Shown here piece by piece: positions 7,256 through 15,866 of a stretch of DNA of 64,000 nucleotides. The position numbers and the translations under genes are program-made. Source of the stretch: an uncultured Muribaculaceae bacterium (GTDB lineage Bacteria > Bacteroidota > Bacteroidia > Bacteroidales > Muribaculaceae); contig CAJOFM010000001.1 in NCBI GenBank assembly GCA_905233915.1, positions 271,492 to 335,491 on the forward strand. The letters are read 5' to 3'. The stretch's first letter is position 1. Every line of letters begins with the position of its first letter. The notes beneath the pieces are model-generated. The model worked only from the letters and a program-made list of their open reading frames with translations, was not told the origin of the DNA and did not search any database.

Positions 7256-9030
7256 TCCAGGGGGAGGATGTTTTTGAAGTTTTTCCAGTTTTTGGCGCTA
7301 CGGTAGGCGTTGACCGACGTGCCAGGAACCCGCAACTCGATTTTGCTGTTGCTCTCCTTGTCGAGCGTGGGCGGCAGCACGGCATGGCACTCGATGCGGG
7401 TGAGTTCCTTGCACTTCTCGGCCACCTTCTTACCGATGTGGGTGATACCCTCGGGCAAGACTAGCGTCGTGATGGCGGTCTCGCGCAGGGCATTGTCGCC
7501 CAAGGTCTTGAGTCCGTTACCCAAATCAATCTCAGTCACGGCAGTGCACTCGCGGAAGGCCTCCTTGTCAAGCGTCAGGCAAGCGTCAGGCAACGACACA
7601 CGGGTCAGGCCTCGGCAATTCTTGAAGGCACGTTCCCCGATGGTCTTGAGCGCCGAGGGCAGGTCTATGGTCGTCAAGGCCTTATTGCCCTCAAAGGCCT
7701 CCTTGCCTATCTCGGTCAAGCCGATTGGGAATTCCACCGAGGCGATTCTGGGACAATTCTTGAATGCCCTCATGGCGATGGTTGTCACCGAGGACGGCAG
7801 CCTTACTTCCTGCAGACTCTTGCATTCCTCAAAGGCTTCCTGGGGTATCACCTTGATGTCACGGCCCAGGGTGAACGAGGTGAGGCCACTGCAATACTTG
7901 AAGGCACACTTGCCCAGCGTGGTGACACCTGGCAAATCGATGTGCTGCAGGCGGTGACATTTCTCAAAGGCTGAAGCGCCCACAGTGGTTACGCTGGGCG
8001 GCACTTGCACAGCCTCAATCAAGGCACCGTAAAAAGCCAGCGAGCCAATGGCTTCCACGTCATCAGGGATGGCAAAGCCACCCGAGCGACCTGCAGGATA
8101 AAGCAGCAGCACACGGCCCGTGTTGTCATAGAGTGAACCGTCCTCGCAGGTATAATAGCGGCTGCCGGGCTCTACATAGATATCCTGCATCTTGGACATG
8201 TAGCCCAGATTGTTGTCGGCAACCTGAGTCGAGGCCGGAATCTCCAATTCAGTAAGTGGGGTGTTCTCAAACGCGCCTTTGCCTAGCGAGATGAGGCCAT
8301 GTGGCAGTTCAACACGCTGCAGGCCGGAGCCCTTGAAAGCCCTGTCGCCAATCTCGGTCACGCTGCGCGGGATGATGATATTGCGCAGGTTCTCGCAGTT
8401 ATTGAAGCACTCGTCGCCAATTTCCTGCAACCCTTCGGACAACATGACGTACTCCAGTCGGCGGCAACTTGAGAAAGCACTGCTGCCCAACGAGCGCACC
8501 GTGGGAGGCATGATGACCTCCTCGAGGTTGCTGCAACCCGTCAGGGCATTATTGCCGATGCGCTTGAGGCGGTCGGGCAGGACGATAGACCGCAGGTGGC
8601 TCGCATAGGCCAGCGCATTGTCCAGCACGTCACGCTGTCCGCTGCCGCCCATCAGACCCTGTGTGCCAGCGCTCATGATGCGGGCATGTTCCAACTCCAG
8701 GTCGATGTAGTTATCCACCGACTTCTCGCGGTTATCGACGCAACGCGAGCGGTCGCACAGTTTTTTCACATACTTGAAGTCCTTGTTGTCCATGGGTCCC
8801 TCGATGCGCAGTAGGCGCACACGGTTCTCCATACCCTTGGGCATCTTTTCCTCGAGCGTGCCGGGGTTATTGAGGCGAATCTCCACCACATCGCCATAGG
8901 AGTTGGCACGACTGTACCTGTCCCGATATCGCTTATCGCCCCTGCTGCCATATTGGGCACTAGCACTGCCGACGCATGCCAACGCAAGCGCCATCACGAC
9001 TATTACCCGAAATAGATTCCGATGCTCCAT
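7252..9030 (-). CDS. Secreted BspA-type leucine-rich repeat protein
   Basis: The 592-residue protein has a signal peptide (MEHRNLFRVIVVMALALACVGSASAQ) and a long run of LRR_5 (BspA/Treponema-type) repeats of about 23 residues. Examples are IGNNALTGCSNLEEVIMPPTV, LGSSAFSSCRRLEYVMLSEGL and IGERAFKNCRGLTRVSLPDAC. Such proteins bind host matrix or other bacteria, or act as surface scaffolds. There is no lipobox, dockerin or obvious sorting signal at the C-terminus. The gene has its own -7 box and overlaps mutY, an odd pairing of a surface protein with a repair enzyme. Confidence 0.9.
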   Translation of the reverse strand: MEHRNLFRVIVVMALALACVGSASAQYGSRGDKRYRDRYSRANSYGDVVEIRLNNPGTLEEKMPKGMENRVRLLRIEGPMDNKDFKYVKKLCDRSRCVDNREKSVDNYIDLELEHARIMSAGTQGLMGGSGQRDVLDNALAYASHLRSIVLPDRLKRIGNNALTGCSNLEEVIMPPTVRSLGSSAFSSCRRLEYVMLSEGLQEIGDECFNNCENLRNIIIPRSVTEIGDRAFKGSGLQRVELPHGLISLGKGAFENTPLTELEIPASTQVADNNLGYMSKMQDIYVEPGSRYYTCEDGSLYDNTGRVLLLYPAGRSGGFAIPDDVEAIGSLAFYGALIEAVQVPPSVTTVGASAFEKCHRLQHIDLPGVTTLGKCAFKYCSGLTSFTLGRDIKVIPQEAFEECKSLQEVRLPSSVTTIAMRAFKNCPRIASVEFPIGLTEIGKEAFEGNKALTTIDLPSALKTIGERAFKNCRGLTRVSLPDACLTLDKEAFRECTAVTEIDLGNGLKTLGDNALRETAITTLVLPEGITHIGKKVAEKCKELTRIECHAVLPPTLDKESNSKIELRVPGTSVNAYRSAKNWKNFKNILPLE

Positions 9031-9058
9031 ATTATCTACTGATTTTGATTTATAGTCG

Positions 9059-9089
9059 CAAAATTATAGATTTTTCATGAGGGCAACAA
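9059..9089 (-). promoter_or_regulatory. Promoter of the BspA-like/mutY operon
   Basis: On the minus strand TAATTTTG (9059-9066) matches TAnnTTTG, and TTG (9087-9089) lies 20 bp upstream. The leader is about 20 nt. Confidence 0.55.
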
Positions 9090-9257
9090 TATTTCTATCG
9101 ATGTTTCTGTCAAACACAATTCCCCTAGCCGCATGATGCCATAGCCCAATCCAGGAGCATCTATTGCGCTACCCATCAAGCCACAGCATCCTTACCGGTG
9201 ATTTGAAATGTTTTTGTTTTTTATGCTGGTTTTTCATCAGTATTCAAAGAAAAGTTG

Positions 9258-9265
9258 TACATTTG
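9258..9265 (+). promoter_or_regulatory. -7 box of the porin gene
   Basis: TACATTTG matches the Bacteroidetes -7 consensus and lies 28 bp before the ATG at 9293. I do not see a clear -33 element. The rest of 9090-9257 shows nothing I can name. Confidence 0.5.
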
Positions 9266-9292
9266 CAACAATAACGTAAATTAACCTCCTAA

Positions 9293-10426
9293 ATGAGATT
9301 CACTATGACAAGACGATTACTCATGACCCTGTTTGGGTTAATAATGCTATTCCCGGCATTTGCCCAGGGCGACGGCAATAATGCGATTTTTACCAAGCCC
9401 AAGTTCAGCGGCTTCGCCATGGCGTCCTACCAGGCGACGTTCCAGGATGGCAACAACAGCAACTCGTTCGACCTTAGGCTCGTCAGGGCCTCGATCGAGG
9501 GTCGCATCCTCAACGATTTCTACTACAAGATTCAGGGTCAGATCAACGGCAATACCACGACGCTGGGCAGCAGTCCCCGTCTGGTGGACTACTTCATGGA
9601 GTGGCAGAAGTTTGACTTCTTCCGCGTGAAGTTGGGCCAGTTCAAGCGCCCGTTCACCTACGAGAACCCGATGAACCCGATTGACCAGGGCTTCATGAGC
9701 TACTCGCAGCCCGTGAGCAAGTTGGCTGGCTTCAGCGACCGCACGGGCATGCATGCCAGCAACGGCCGTGACATCGGTCTGCAGTTCCAGGGCGACTTCC
9801 TGAAGAACGGCAGCGGCCGCAACTTGATTCACTACCAGGTGGGCGTGTTCAACGGCCAGGGCATCAACGTCAAGGATGTGGATGAGCGCAAGGACATCAT
9901 CGGCGGCGCATGGGTTATGCCCATCAGCGGCATGCGCCTGGGCGCCTTTGGCTGGGAAGGTTCCTATGCCCGCAAGAGCGGTGGCCAGACGGTGAGCCTA
10001 CGCCAGCACCGCTACGCCTTCAGTGCCGAGTACAAGAAAGGCGACCTGCAGCTGCGCACCGAGTACATCCACTCCACAGGTAAAGGCTTTGCCACTACCT
10101 ACCAGAAGCCCGGCGATGCCACCGACCTGACTGTCAAGACCTATACCGACAAGGACGGCAACGTCGTTGACAACGACAAGAGCGACGGTATCTACGCCCT
10201 CGCCATCGTGCCTGTGGTTAAGGACAAACTGATGGCCAAGGCCCGCTATGACCTGTACCGTCCCACGGGATCGAGCGTGGCAGCCAAGACCAACTATGAG
10301 GTAGGTCTGAACTACCGCTTCTGCAAATACCTCGAGGTGCAGACCGAGTACTGCTTCACCCACGACCGCGCTCTTGCCGACCCCGACTACAGCAGCGTGT
10401 TTGTGCAGGTCAGCATACGCTATTAG
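9293..10426 (+). CDS. Outer membrane porin, OprO/OprP-like
   Basis: The 377-residue protein has a signal peptide ending in FPAFAQ and a beta-barrel pattern of alternating residues with aromatic girdles. Family features include FSGFAMASYQATF, FDLRLVRASIEGRI, FRVKLGQFKRPFTYENP and a C-terminal aromatic strand ending VQVSIRY. This resembles the phosphate-selective porin O/P family, which in Bacteroidetes is found with many anions and dicarboxylates. It lies just upstream of a Dcu-type dicarboxylate transporter on the same strand, so dicarboxylates are a plausible cargo. A second possible start is the ATG at 9305. Confidence 0.88.
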   Translation: MRFTMTRRLLMTLFGLIMLFPAFAQGDGNNAIFTKPKFSGFAMASYQATFQDGNNSNSFDLRLVRASIEGRILNDFYYKIQGQINGNTTTLGSSPRLVDYFMEWQKFDFFRVKLGQFKRPFTYENPMNPIDQGFMSYSQPVSKLAGFSDRTGMHASNGRDIGLQFQGDFLKNGSGRNLIHYQVGVFNGQGINVKDVDERKDIIGGAWVMPISGMRLGAFGWEGSYARKSGGQTVSLRQHRYAFSAEYKKGDLQLRTEYIHSTGKGFATTYQKPGDATDLTVKTYTDKDGNVVDNDKSDGIYALAIVPVVKDKLMAKARYDLYRPTGSSVAAKTNYEVGLNYRFCKYLEVQTEYCFTHDRALADPDYSSVFVQVSIRY

Positions 10427-10530
10427 TTAGGAGTTAGGAGTTAGGAGTTAGAAGTTAGAAGTTTTCCATCTGTTAACTGTAAACTGTTCACTATTAACTG
10501 TTAACTGTTCACTGAAAACTATTCACTAAA
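10427..10530. repeat. Low-complexity TTAG/TTAACTG array between the porin and dcu genes
   Basis: Directly after the stop codon the unit TTAGGAG/TTAGAAG is repeated five times. A second set of near-repeats built on TTAACTG and TTCACT then runs almost to the next start. Similar arrays with different units follow other genes in this window (21470-21520, 37535-37570, 39171-39199, 46065-46098, 63757-63792). Confidence 0.7.
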
Positions 10531-10540
10531 AAACAATACT

Positions 10541-12004
10541 ATGTCACTACTCATGATTTTACAGCTCTGCATTGTGCTTGGAGCGTTGTGGCTGGGTTCC
10601 CGATACGGCAGCCTGGCACTGGGAGCGATTTCGGGTATCGGCCTGGCCATCCTCGTGTTTGGCTTCGGCATGAAACCGGGTTCACCTCCCACCGATGTTA
10701 TTTACATCATCATTGCAGCTGTCACCTGTGCCGGCATCATGCAGGCTTCGGGTGGTATGGACTGGTTAATCCAGTTGGCCGAGAAGATGCTGCGCAAGCA
10801 TCCCGACCGCATCACCTTCCTCGCCCCTTTGGCCACCTTCTTCCTGACGGTGCTAGTCGGCACGGGTCACGTGGTCTACACGCTGATGCCCATCATCTGC
10901 GACATCGCCATCAAGAAAGGCATCCGTCCCGAGCGCCCCTGCGGTATCGCCAGCATCGCCTCGCAGATCGGTATCACCTGCTCGCCCATCGCGGCAGCCG
11001 TTGTGGCCTTCATCACCATCAGCGGTGCTAACGGCTACAATGTCACCATCCCCCAGGTGCTGATGGTCACCATCCCCGCCTGTCTGCTGGGTATCTTCAC
11101 GGCCTCGGTCGCTTCCTACAAGCGCGGCAAGGACCTGGACAAGGATCCCGAGTTCCAGAAGAAGATTGCCGATCCCGCGCAGCGCGAGTACATCTACGGC
11201 AGCAACGCCACCACGCTCGACAAGAAGATCGCGCCCGAGAGCAAGCGCGCCGTTTACATCTTCTTCGGTGCCCTGCTGGTGATTGTGTTCTTCGCTATCT
11301 TCCAGGATCTGCTGCCCACCTACGACACCGTCAAGGCCGTTGACGGTGGCGCTACCGTCGAACTCATCGGTTCGCGTGTGACGATTACCGCCGACCAGCT
11401 GGCCAAGCTCGGTATCGCCATCGACGGCATCACCAAGATCCACCCCACCCCGCTGAAGATGAACCTCGTCATCCAGATTGTGATGATTACCGCCGCAGCG
11501 CTGATGATCATCTTCTGCAAGGCATCGCCCAAGAAGGCCATCGCCGGTCCCGTTTGGCAGAGCGGTATGGTAGCTGTTGTCGCCATCTACGGCATCGCAT
11601 GGCTGGCCGACACCTATTTTGCCAACTACCTGGGCGAGATCCAGCAGATGCTCTCGGGCATGGTGGAGAAGTACCCGTGGTCGATCGCATTTGCCTTCTT
11701 CCTGGTGTCGGTGCTCGTCAATTCACAGGGCGCCGTCGTCGTGTCGATGCTGCCACTGGCCTACGGACTCGGTATCGACGGTTGGATTCTGCTGGGTGTG
11801 TTGCCCTCGGTATATGGCTACTTCTTCATCCCCAACTATCCCTCGGATATCGCCACCGTGAACTTCGATCGCACGGGTACCACCGTCATCGGCAAGTACC
11901 TGCTGAACCACTCGTTCATGATGCCCGGCATGGTTCACACCGTTGTAGCCTGCATCGCCGGCTACCTCATCGCGTTCCTCTACCACTCCATGGGTTTGAT
12001 ATAA
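10541..12004 (+). CDS. Anaerobic C4-dicarboxylate transporter, DcuA/DcuB family
   Basis: The 487-residue inner-membrane protein has about ten or more hydrophobic segments and Dcu-family signatures (VLVGTGHVVYTLMPIICDIAIKKGIRPERP, IASQIGITCSPIAAAVVAFI, VLPSVYGYFFIPNYPSDIATVNFDRTGTT). Dcu carriers exchange fumarate, aspartate or malate for succinate during anaerobic growth, which fits a succinate-producing Bacteroidales member. A hydrophilic insert of about 50 residues (VKAVDGGATVELIGSRVTITADQL) interrupts the middle. The porin upstream may provide outer-membrane entry. A strong terminator follows. Confidence 0.94.
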   Translation: MSLLMILQLCIVLGALWLGSRYGSLALGAISGIGLAILVFGFGMKPGSPPTDVIYIIIAAVTCAGIMQASGGMDWLIQLAEKMLRKHPDRITFLAPLATFFLTVLVGTGHVVYTLMPIICDIAIKKGIRPERPCGIASIASQIGITCSPIAAAVVAFITISGANGYNVTIPQVLMVTIPACLLGIFTASVASYKRGKDLDKDPEFQKKIADPAQREYIYGSNATTLDKKIAPESKRAVYIFFGALLVIVFFAIFQDLLPTYDTVKAVDGGATVELIGSRVTITADQLAKLGIAIDGITKIHPTPLKMNLVIQIVMITAAALMIIFCKASPKKAIAGPVWQSGMVAVVAIYGIAWLADTYFANYLGEIQQMLSGMVEKYPWSIAFAFFLVSVLVNSQGAVVVSMLPLAYGLGIDGWILLGVLPSVYGYFFIPNYPSDIATVNFDRTGTTVIGKYLLNHSFMMPGMVHTVVACIAGYLIAFLYHSMGLI

Positions 12005-12037
12005 TTCAAACAACAGATACATCTGAATTCATCTGAT

Positions 12038-12076
12038 AGCACGAGCCGACATCCCATCGGCCCGTGCTGGTTTTCT
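12038..12076 (+). terminator. Rho-independent terminator after the dcu gene
   Basis: The stem is AGCACGAGCCGA / TCGGCCCGTGCT with one mismatch and a 7-nt loop, followed by GGTTTTCT. The downstream stretch 12077-12300 is AT-rich and shows nothing else I can name. Confidence 0.8.
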
Positions 12077-12306
12077 ATCCCCATGATTCATTCATTTGGA
12101 TTTGTTCGGGACGATAAAAGTTTTTGTCCAACTTTTGGAATCCACTTAATAATAGAGTTAGCCTGTTTCCCTTTAATGAGATCAGTGCCATGAGCTGAGC
12201 CGCGTAATTCATAAATTTCAAAAGTTGTCTCATGATGTCGTTGTTGCAATTAGTTATTAATAAAATTGTAGATAAAATTATTAGGTTGAAATAAATACAG
12301 TTTGTT

Positions 12307-12337
12307 TTTGATATTTTTATTATTTTTGCTATATTTG
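12307..12337 (+). promoter_or_regulatory. Consensus promoter upstream of the LRR/dockerin gene
   Basis: TTTG (12307-12310), 19 bp, then TATATTTG (12330-12337) is an exact Bacteroidetes -33/-7 pair. Transcription should begin near 12344, leaving a leader of about 230 nt before the ATG at 12578. Confidence 0.75.
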
Positions 12338-12343
12338 CAGCGC

Positions 12344-12540
12344 AAATAACCCTTGAACCTACCTATGACGAGTGAGAGAAACATAAAGATTGTTAAGAAT
12401 TGTCTGGGAATTTGGATGATTCCCGAGATTTGTTACTCTCTCTTACTAACAGCCAATCTGACATTATACCGACGCGCCCGCACGGGCGGGTAATCTATGG
12501 CTTTTCTTGCCAACAGGCGAGGGAGGCCGTTTTCATTGTT
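12344..12540 (+). ncRNA. Structured leader or small RNA ending in a terminator-like hairpin
   Basis: Three helices can be drawn. The first is GAGAGAAAC (12374-12382) with GTTACTCTC (12432-12440), enclosing GGGAAT/ATTCCC. The second is CGCCCG/CGGGCG (12475-12488). The third is a 13-bp hairpin at 12499-12528, GGCTTTTCTTGCC with GGCGAGGGAGGCC (loop AACA, four G-U pairs), followed by TTTT. The whole has its own promoter. It could be an attenuated 5' leader of the downstream gene or a free RNA of about 190 nt. It matches no family I recognise. Confidence 0.5.
12365..12493 (+). CDS. Possible 42-codon leader ORF
   Basis: An ATG about 20 nt after the predicted transcription start opens a 42-codon frame. 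It ends ...YRRARTGG with its TAA just past a GC hairpin and six bases before the terminator-like hairpin. This position is typical of attenuation leader peptides. No ribosome-binding site is visible, which is normal here, and no single amino acid is run together, so it may be fortuitous. Confidence 0.25.
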   Translation: MTSERNIKIVKNCLGIWMIPEICYSLLLTANLTLYRRARTGG

Positions 12541-12577
12541 TATTACATTTGTTTAACCATATAAATTACAAAATAAA

Positions 12578-14956
12578 ATGAAAAAGATCTTTTTTACTTT
12601 CTTGACGGTGCTGCTGGCAACGCTGGCGGCACAGGCGGCCACCGACTATGGCTTCGAGGTGGCAGGAGTCACGGTGACCAGTGCCAACTGCAACAACATC
12701 GTGACCAACTACATCACGGGCGGAACGGTGTATTACGTGCCAAGTTCCAACACCTTGTACATGAACAATGTCACTATCACCATGACGGGCGACTACAACC
12801 GTGTCATCAACAACCTGGAATGCTCGGATCTGAAAGTCGAATTCAGTGGCACCTGCAACCTGTATGCTCGGGACGCTGCCGTGGTCCGCATCAGGAGGAC
12901 TACCACGCTGTCTGCCCCGTCGGCAAGCACTGTCGTCAACATCACCGGTGTCAACGAGAACGGTATCTGGTTGGCAACAAGGAATGTTTTCGATCTTACT
13001 ATTCAGGGCCCCGGAACATTCAATATCTCGTCCACCAATAATACGGCTATCGAGGATGAGGAAAATGGCTCAACCTCCCATGTGGATATATGGCACAATG
13101 TGTATTTTAATAATGTGAATGCCGTTTTGTCGTCTGGAGGAAACAGTGTCGTCAAGCGTTTGCTTCTCAATTTTAAAGCAGGCAGTAGCGTGAGATTCAA
13201 GGCCACCAATAATTCCAGTTATCCGGTTATTGATTATTGTCAAAACTGGGATCTCTATGGGAATGAGGCCATCTTGGAGCCATACGGAGCCTATTATAGC
13301 AATGGCACCGTCTATGATTCCAGCGGTAACAAGGTCTATAATCAGGATGTTTATGTCAGCGACGACTATGTGGCCATCATCAACGCCACCAACTTCCCCG
13401 ACGCCAATTTCCGCAACTATTTGCTCGGCCTCTATCCCAAGTGCTATATCACCCAGACCGATGTCAACAACTGCACAACGGAGAACGTTAGCGGCAAGAG
13501 CATTTCCAATCTCCAGGGCATCAAGTACTTCACTGCCCTGAAGCAACTGATCTGCTACAACAACCCGATGACATCGCTCGATGTGTCGGGCATGACCTCA
13601 CTGACCTATCTGGACTGTGCCCCGACCGACAGCTACACCGGCACAAAACTGACCTCGCTCGATGTGTCGGGCTGCACTAACCTCGAGACGCTCCTGTGTT
13701 ATAACACCAACATTTACTCGCTCAGCGTGGACGACTGCCCCAATCTCAAGACGCTCAACTGCCACAATTGCCCCAATCTGACGCTCCTATCGGTAATCAA
13801 CAAGTCGAGCCTTAACACGCTCAACTGCTTGAATTGCACAGCCCTAACTAGACTCTATTGTCACCAGAATGCCTTGATCTCGCTCGATGTGACGGGTTGC
13901 ACGGCGTTGAAATCGCTCAAGTGCTACGAGAACGCCAACCTGGCGACCATCACGGGCTTGGCCGATTGCAGGGCCATCACCCATCTGGACTGCAAGGACT
14001 GCTCCATCACCAGCCTGCCTGGCGTGAACAACATGTCCAACATCACGACACTGCTGGCCCGCAACAACAAGTTGAACGCGCTCTCAGTAACCTACAAGAG
14101 CACACTGACAAACTTGAACGTCAGAGGTAATACGACACTGACCGTCCTTCATTGTAATTCAAATGACTTGACCACGCTTGACGTGACAGGTTGCACCGCA
14201 TTGAGTGCTCTCTATTGCTTTAGTAATGCTAACCTGGCCAGCATCACCGGCCTGGCCGACTGCAAGGCCATCACCCATCTGGACTGCGAGGACTGCGCCA
14301 TCACCAGTCTGCCTGGCGTGAACAACATGACCAACATCGCTACACTGCTGGCCCGCAACAACAAGTTGACCACGCTTGAAGTAACCAACAAGAGCCAACT
14401 GACAAACCTGAGAGTTAGTGGTAATACGACGCTGACCACACTCAAGTGCTTTAATAACGCCTTGACTTCATTAGATGTAACCTCTTGCTCAGCAATGACT
14501 TTGATGAGTTGCTATGGCAATCAACTGACCTCGCTCAGTGTGGAGGGTTGCACCGCATTAAAAACTCTTCTTTGCTACCAGAACAAGATCAGCGGCACGG
14601 GCATGACCACCCTGGTCAACAGCCTGCCCACGCGCTCGGCATCCGATAAGGGCGAATTGAATGTAATCTTCAATACAGGCGAGAACAACGCGATGACTAC
14701 AGCCCAGATCACGACTGCCCGCAACAAGTACTGGCTGCCCCAAAAGTACAATGGCAGCGCTTGGGTAGAGCTGACTGCATCGCAGCGTGGCGACATCAAC
14801 GGCGACGGCCTGGTGAACGTGGCCGACGTGACAGCGTTGATCCAGATTGTCCTCAACAGCACGCCCGCGGACCTCTCGGTTGCCGACCTGAGTGGCGACG
14901 GCCAGGTCAATGTGGCCGACGTGACCACCCTTATTCAGCTAGTACTGAATAATTAG
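12578..14956 (+). CDS. Secreted leucine-rich repeat protein with C-terminal dockerin-like domain
   Basis: The 792-residue protein has a signal peptide (MKKIFFTFLTVLLATLAAQAA). A beta-rich N-terminal region of about 250 residues with no domain I recognise comes next. Internalin-style repeats cover roughly residues 285-700 (LTSLDVSGCTNLETLLCYNT, LTTLDVTGCTALSALYCFSN). The end is a paired dockerin-like module at about 742-792 (GDINGDGLVNVADVTALI and LSGDGQVNVADVTTLI). A 98-residue block containing NANLATITGLADC and ITSLPGVNNM occurs twice in tandem, a recent duplication. The cysteine-rich repeats suggest stabilised surface display, likely for adhesion. Confidence 0.88.
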   Translation: MKKIFFTFLTVLLATLAAQAATDYGFEVAGVTVTSANCNNIVTNYITGGTVYYVPSSNTLYMNNVTITMTGDYNRVINNLECSDLKVEFSGTCNLYARDAAVVRIRRTTTLSAPSASTVVNITGVNENGIWLATRNVFDLTIQGPGTFNISSTNNTAIEDEENGSTSHVDIWHNVYFNNVNAVLSSGGNSVVKRLLLNFKAGSSVRFKATNNSSYPVIDYCQNWDLYGNEAILEPYGAYYSNGTVYDSSGNKVYNQDVYVSDDYVAIINATNFPDANFRNYLLGLYPKCYITQTDVNNCTTENVSGKSISNLQGIKYFTALKQLICYNNPMTSLDVSGMTSLTYLDCAPTDSYTGTKLTSLDVSGCTNLETLLCYNTNIYSLSVDDCPNLKTLNCHNCPNLTLLSVINKSSLNTLNCLNCTALTRLYCHQNALISLDVTGCTALKSLKCYENANLATITGLADCRAITHLDCKDCSITSLPGVNNMSNITTLLARNNKLNALSVTYKSTLTNLNVRGNTTLTVLHCNSNDLTTLDVTGCTALSALYCFSNANLASITGLADCKAITHLDCEDCAITSLPGVNNMTNIATLLARNNKLTTLEVTNKSQLTNLRVSGNTTLTTLKCFNNALTSLDVTSCSAMTLMSCYGNQLTSLSVEGCTALKTLLCYQNKISGTGMTTLVNSLPTRSASDKGELNVIFNTGENNAMTTAQITTARNKYWLPQKYNGSAWVELTASQRGDINGDGLVNVADVTALIQIVLNSTPADLSVADLSGDGQVNVADVTTLIQLVLNN
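13870..14457 (+). repeat. Two tandem 294-bp coding repeats inside the LRR gene
   Basis: The segment around 13870-14163 is repeated in frame at 14164-14457, an offset of exactly 294 bp (98 codons). For example, GACGGGTTGCAC at 13891 corresponds to GACAGGTTGCAC at 14185. Differences are scattered, so the duplication is not brand new. Confidence 0.8.
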
Positions 14957-14978
14957 GCTTTAGGCATTAGGCATTAGG

Positions 14979-15018
14979 TTTTAGGCTTTAGGGGGCATCC
15001 GCGCCCTAAAGCCTAAAA
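14979..15018. terminator. 15-bp perfect inverted repeat with GGCATCCGCG core, after the LRR gene
   Basis: Arms TTTTAGGCTTTAGGG and CCCTAAAGCCTAAAA flank a 10-nt core, GGCATCCGCG. It follows the stop codon by 23 nt and is preceded by TTAGGC-type repeats. It could terminate transcription in both directions. It also matches the core-plus-arms design of the elements at 37555-37620 and 39171-39235. Confidence 0.75.
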
Positions 15019-15026
15019 CTTTCTTA

Positions 15027-15041
15027 CCGTGCTGCGCACGG
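15027..15041. repeat. REP-like GC hairpin
   Basis: CCGTGC-TGC-GCACGG is a 6-bp stem with a 3-nt loop, 8 nt after the inverted repeat. The same geometry (6-bp stem, 3-nt loop, just after an inverted-arm element) recurs at 37622-37636. Confidence 0.5.
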
Positions 15042-15052
15042 GAAATTATTGC

Positions 15053-15421
15053 GCGTCAGCCTTAGTAATTATTGTATTTATTGTTTTTAATTTATAGGAA
15101 TGCGGATGCCAAATTGTTTAAGTTGTTTAAGTTGTTTTTTAATATAAGCGATGCGTCAGCCTTAGTAATTATTGTATTTATTGTTTTTAATTTATAGGAA
15201 CGCGGATGCCAAATTGTTTAAGTTGTTTAAGTTGTTTTTTAATATAAGCGATGCGGATGCCTTTTTCTTGTCTTCAAAAAATAATAGGGGAGTGCGTCAG
15301 CCCTCAGAACATTCAGATAAATCAGTTGTTTTGATTAAGCGATGCGGATGCTTAACTATAGGGTTGTTTAGTTGTTTATTGTTGTTCCTGTTGTTTGAAG
15401 GGGAGTGCGTCAGCCCTCAGA
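15053..15421. repeat. Non-coding repeat block: 100-bp tandem repeat and alternating GCGTCAGC / GCGGATGC motifs
   Basis: 15053-15152 is repeated almost identically at 15153-15252; the only difference I see is AATGCGG versus AACGCGG. The block continues with GGGGAGTGCGTCAGCCCTCAGA-type copies at 15287 and 15400. GCGTCAGC (near 15053, 15153, 15293, 15406) alternates with GCGGATGC (near 15102, 15202, 15253, 15343) roughly every 40-60 bp. Since GCGGATGC is GCATCCGC on the other strand, the two are related motifs in opposite orientation. No protein is encoded in 14957-15623. Confidence 0.8.
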
Positions 15422-15623
15422 GAAGTCAGTTGTTTTAATTGGGGGTGCAGAGTCTATCATATTGATGCCTGAAATCAATTTTTTGTTGAAAATGTTTGTC
15501 CGTATTGAAAAGAATGAGTAATTTTATTGCCCAAAATAAGCGCTTGTCGTGTGTGATGGCATGATAATTGCTTGTATTGGCATTACTAAGACATTATTAA
15601 TTATTTAATTAGCTTTTAAAGAT

Positions 15624-15830
15624 ATGAGACCGATCAACATCGTTATGGCAGTCGTGGGCGGCGCAATCGCCGGCGCGGCAGTGGGCTTGTTGTTTGCCCC
15701 CGAGAAAGGTGATGACGTTCGCAAGCGCATTGCGGATACCCTGCGTGAACAAGGCGTGAAGCTGAAAGGCACCAAGCTTGACAACCTCGTGGATGACATC
15801 GCCGAGGAAATCAAAGACCGTTTGGATTAA
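15624..15830 (+). CDS. YtxH domain protein, first copy
   Basis: The 68-residue protein starts with a glycine-rich hydrophobic segment (IVMAVVGGAIAGAAVGLLFAPEKGDDVRKRI), the signature of YtxH small membrane-associated proteins. An amphipathic charged tail follows (EQGVKLKGTKLDNLVDDIAEEIKDRLD). YtxH proteins are often stress-linked, but their role is unclear. It begins a four-gene cluster with a paralogue, a holin-like membrane protein and an unknown protein, an arrangement I know from other Bacteroidetes. Confidence 0.88.
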   Translation: MRPINIVMAVVGGAIAGAAVGLLFAPEKGDDVRKRIADTLREQGVKLKGTKLDNLVDDIAEEIKDRLD

Positions 15831-15866
15831 TCACATCTAGTAACACTTTAAGCACAAACTGAAATT

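Noticed and set aside
15053-15438. Protein-coding gene in the repeat block (88-codon frame near 15172)
   Set aside because: The frame is built from the 100-bp tandem repeat and AT-rich filler and resembles no protein.
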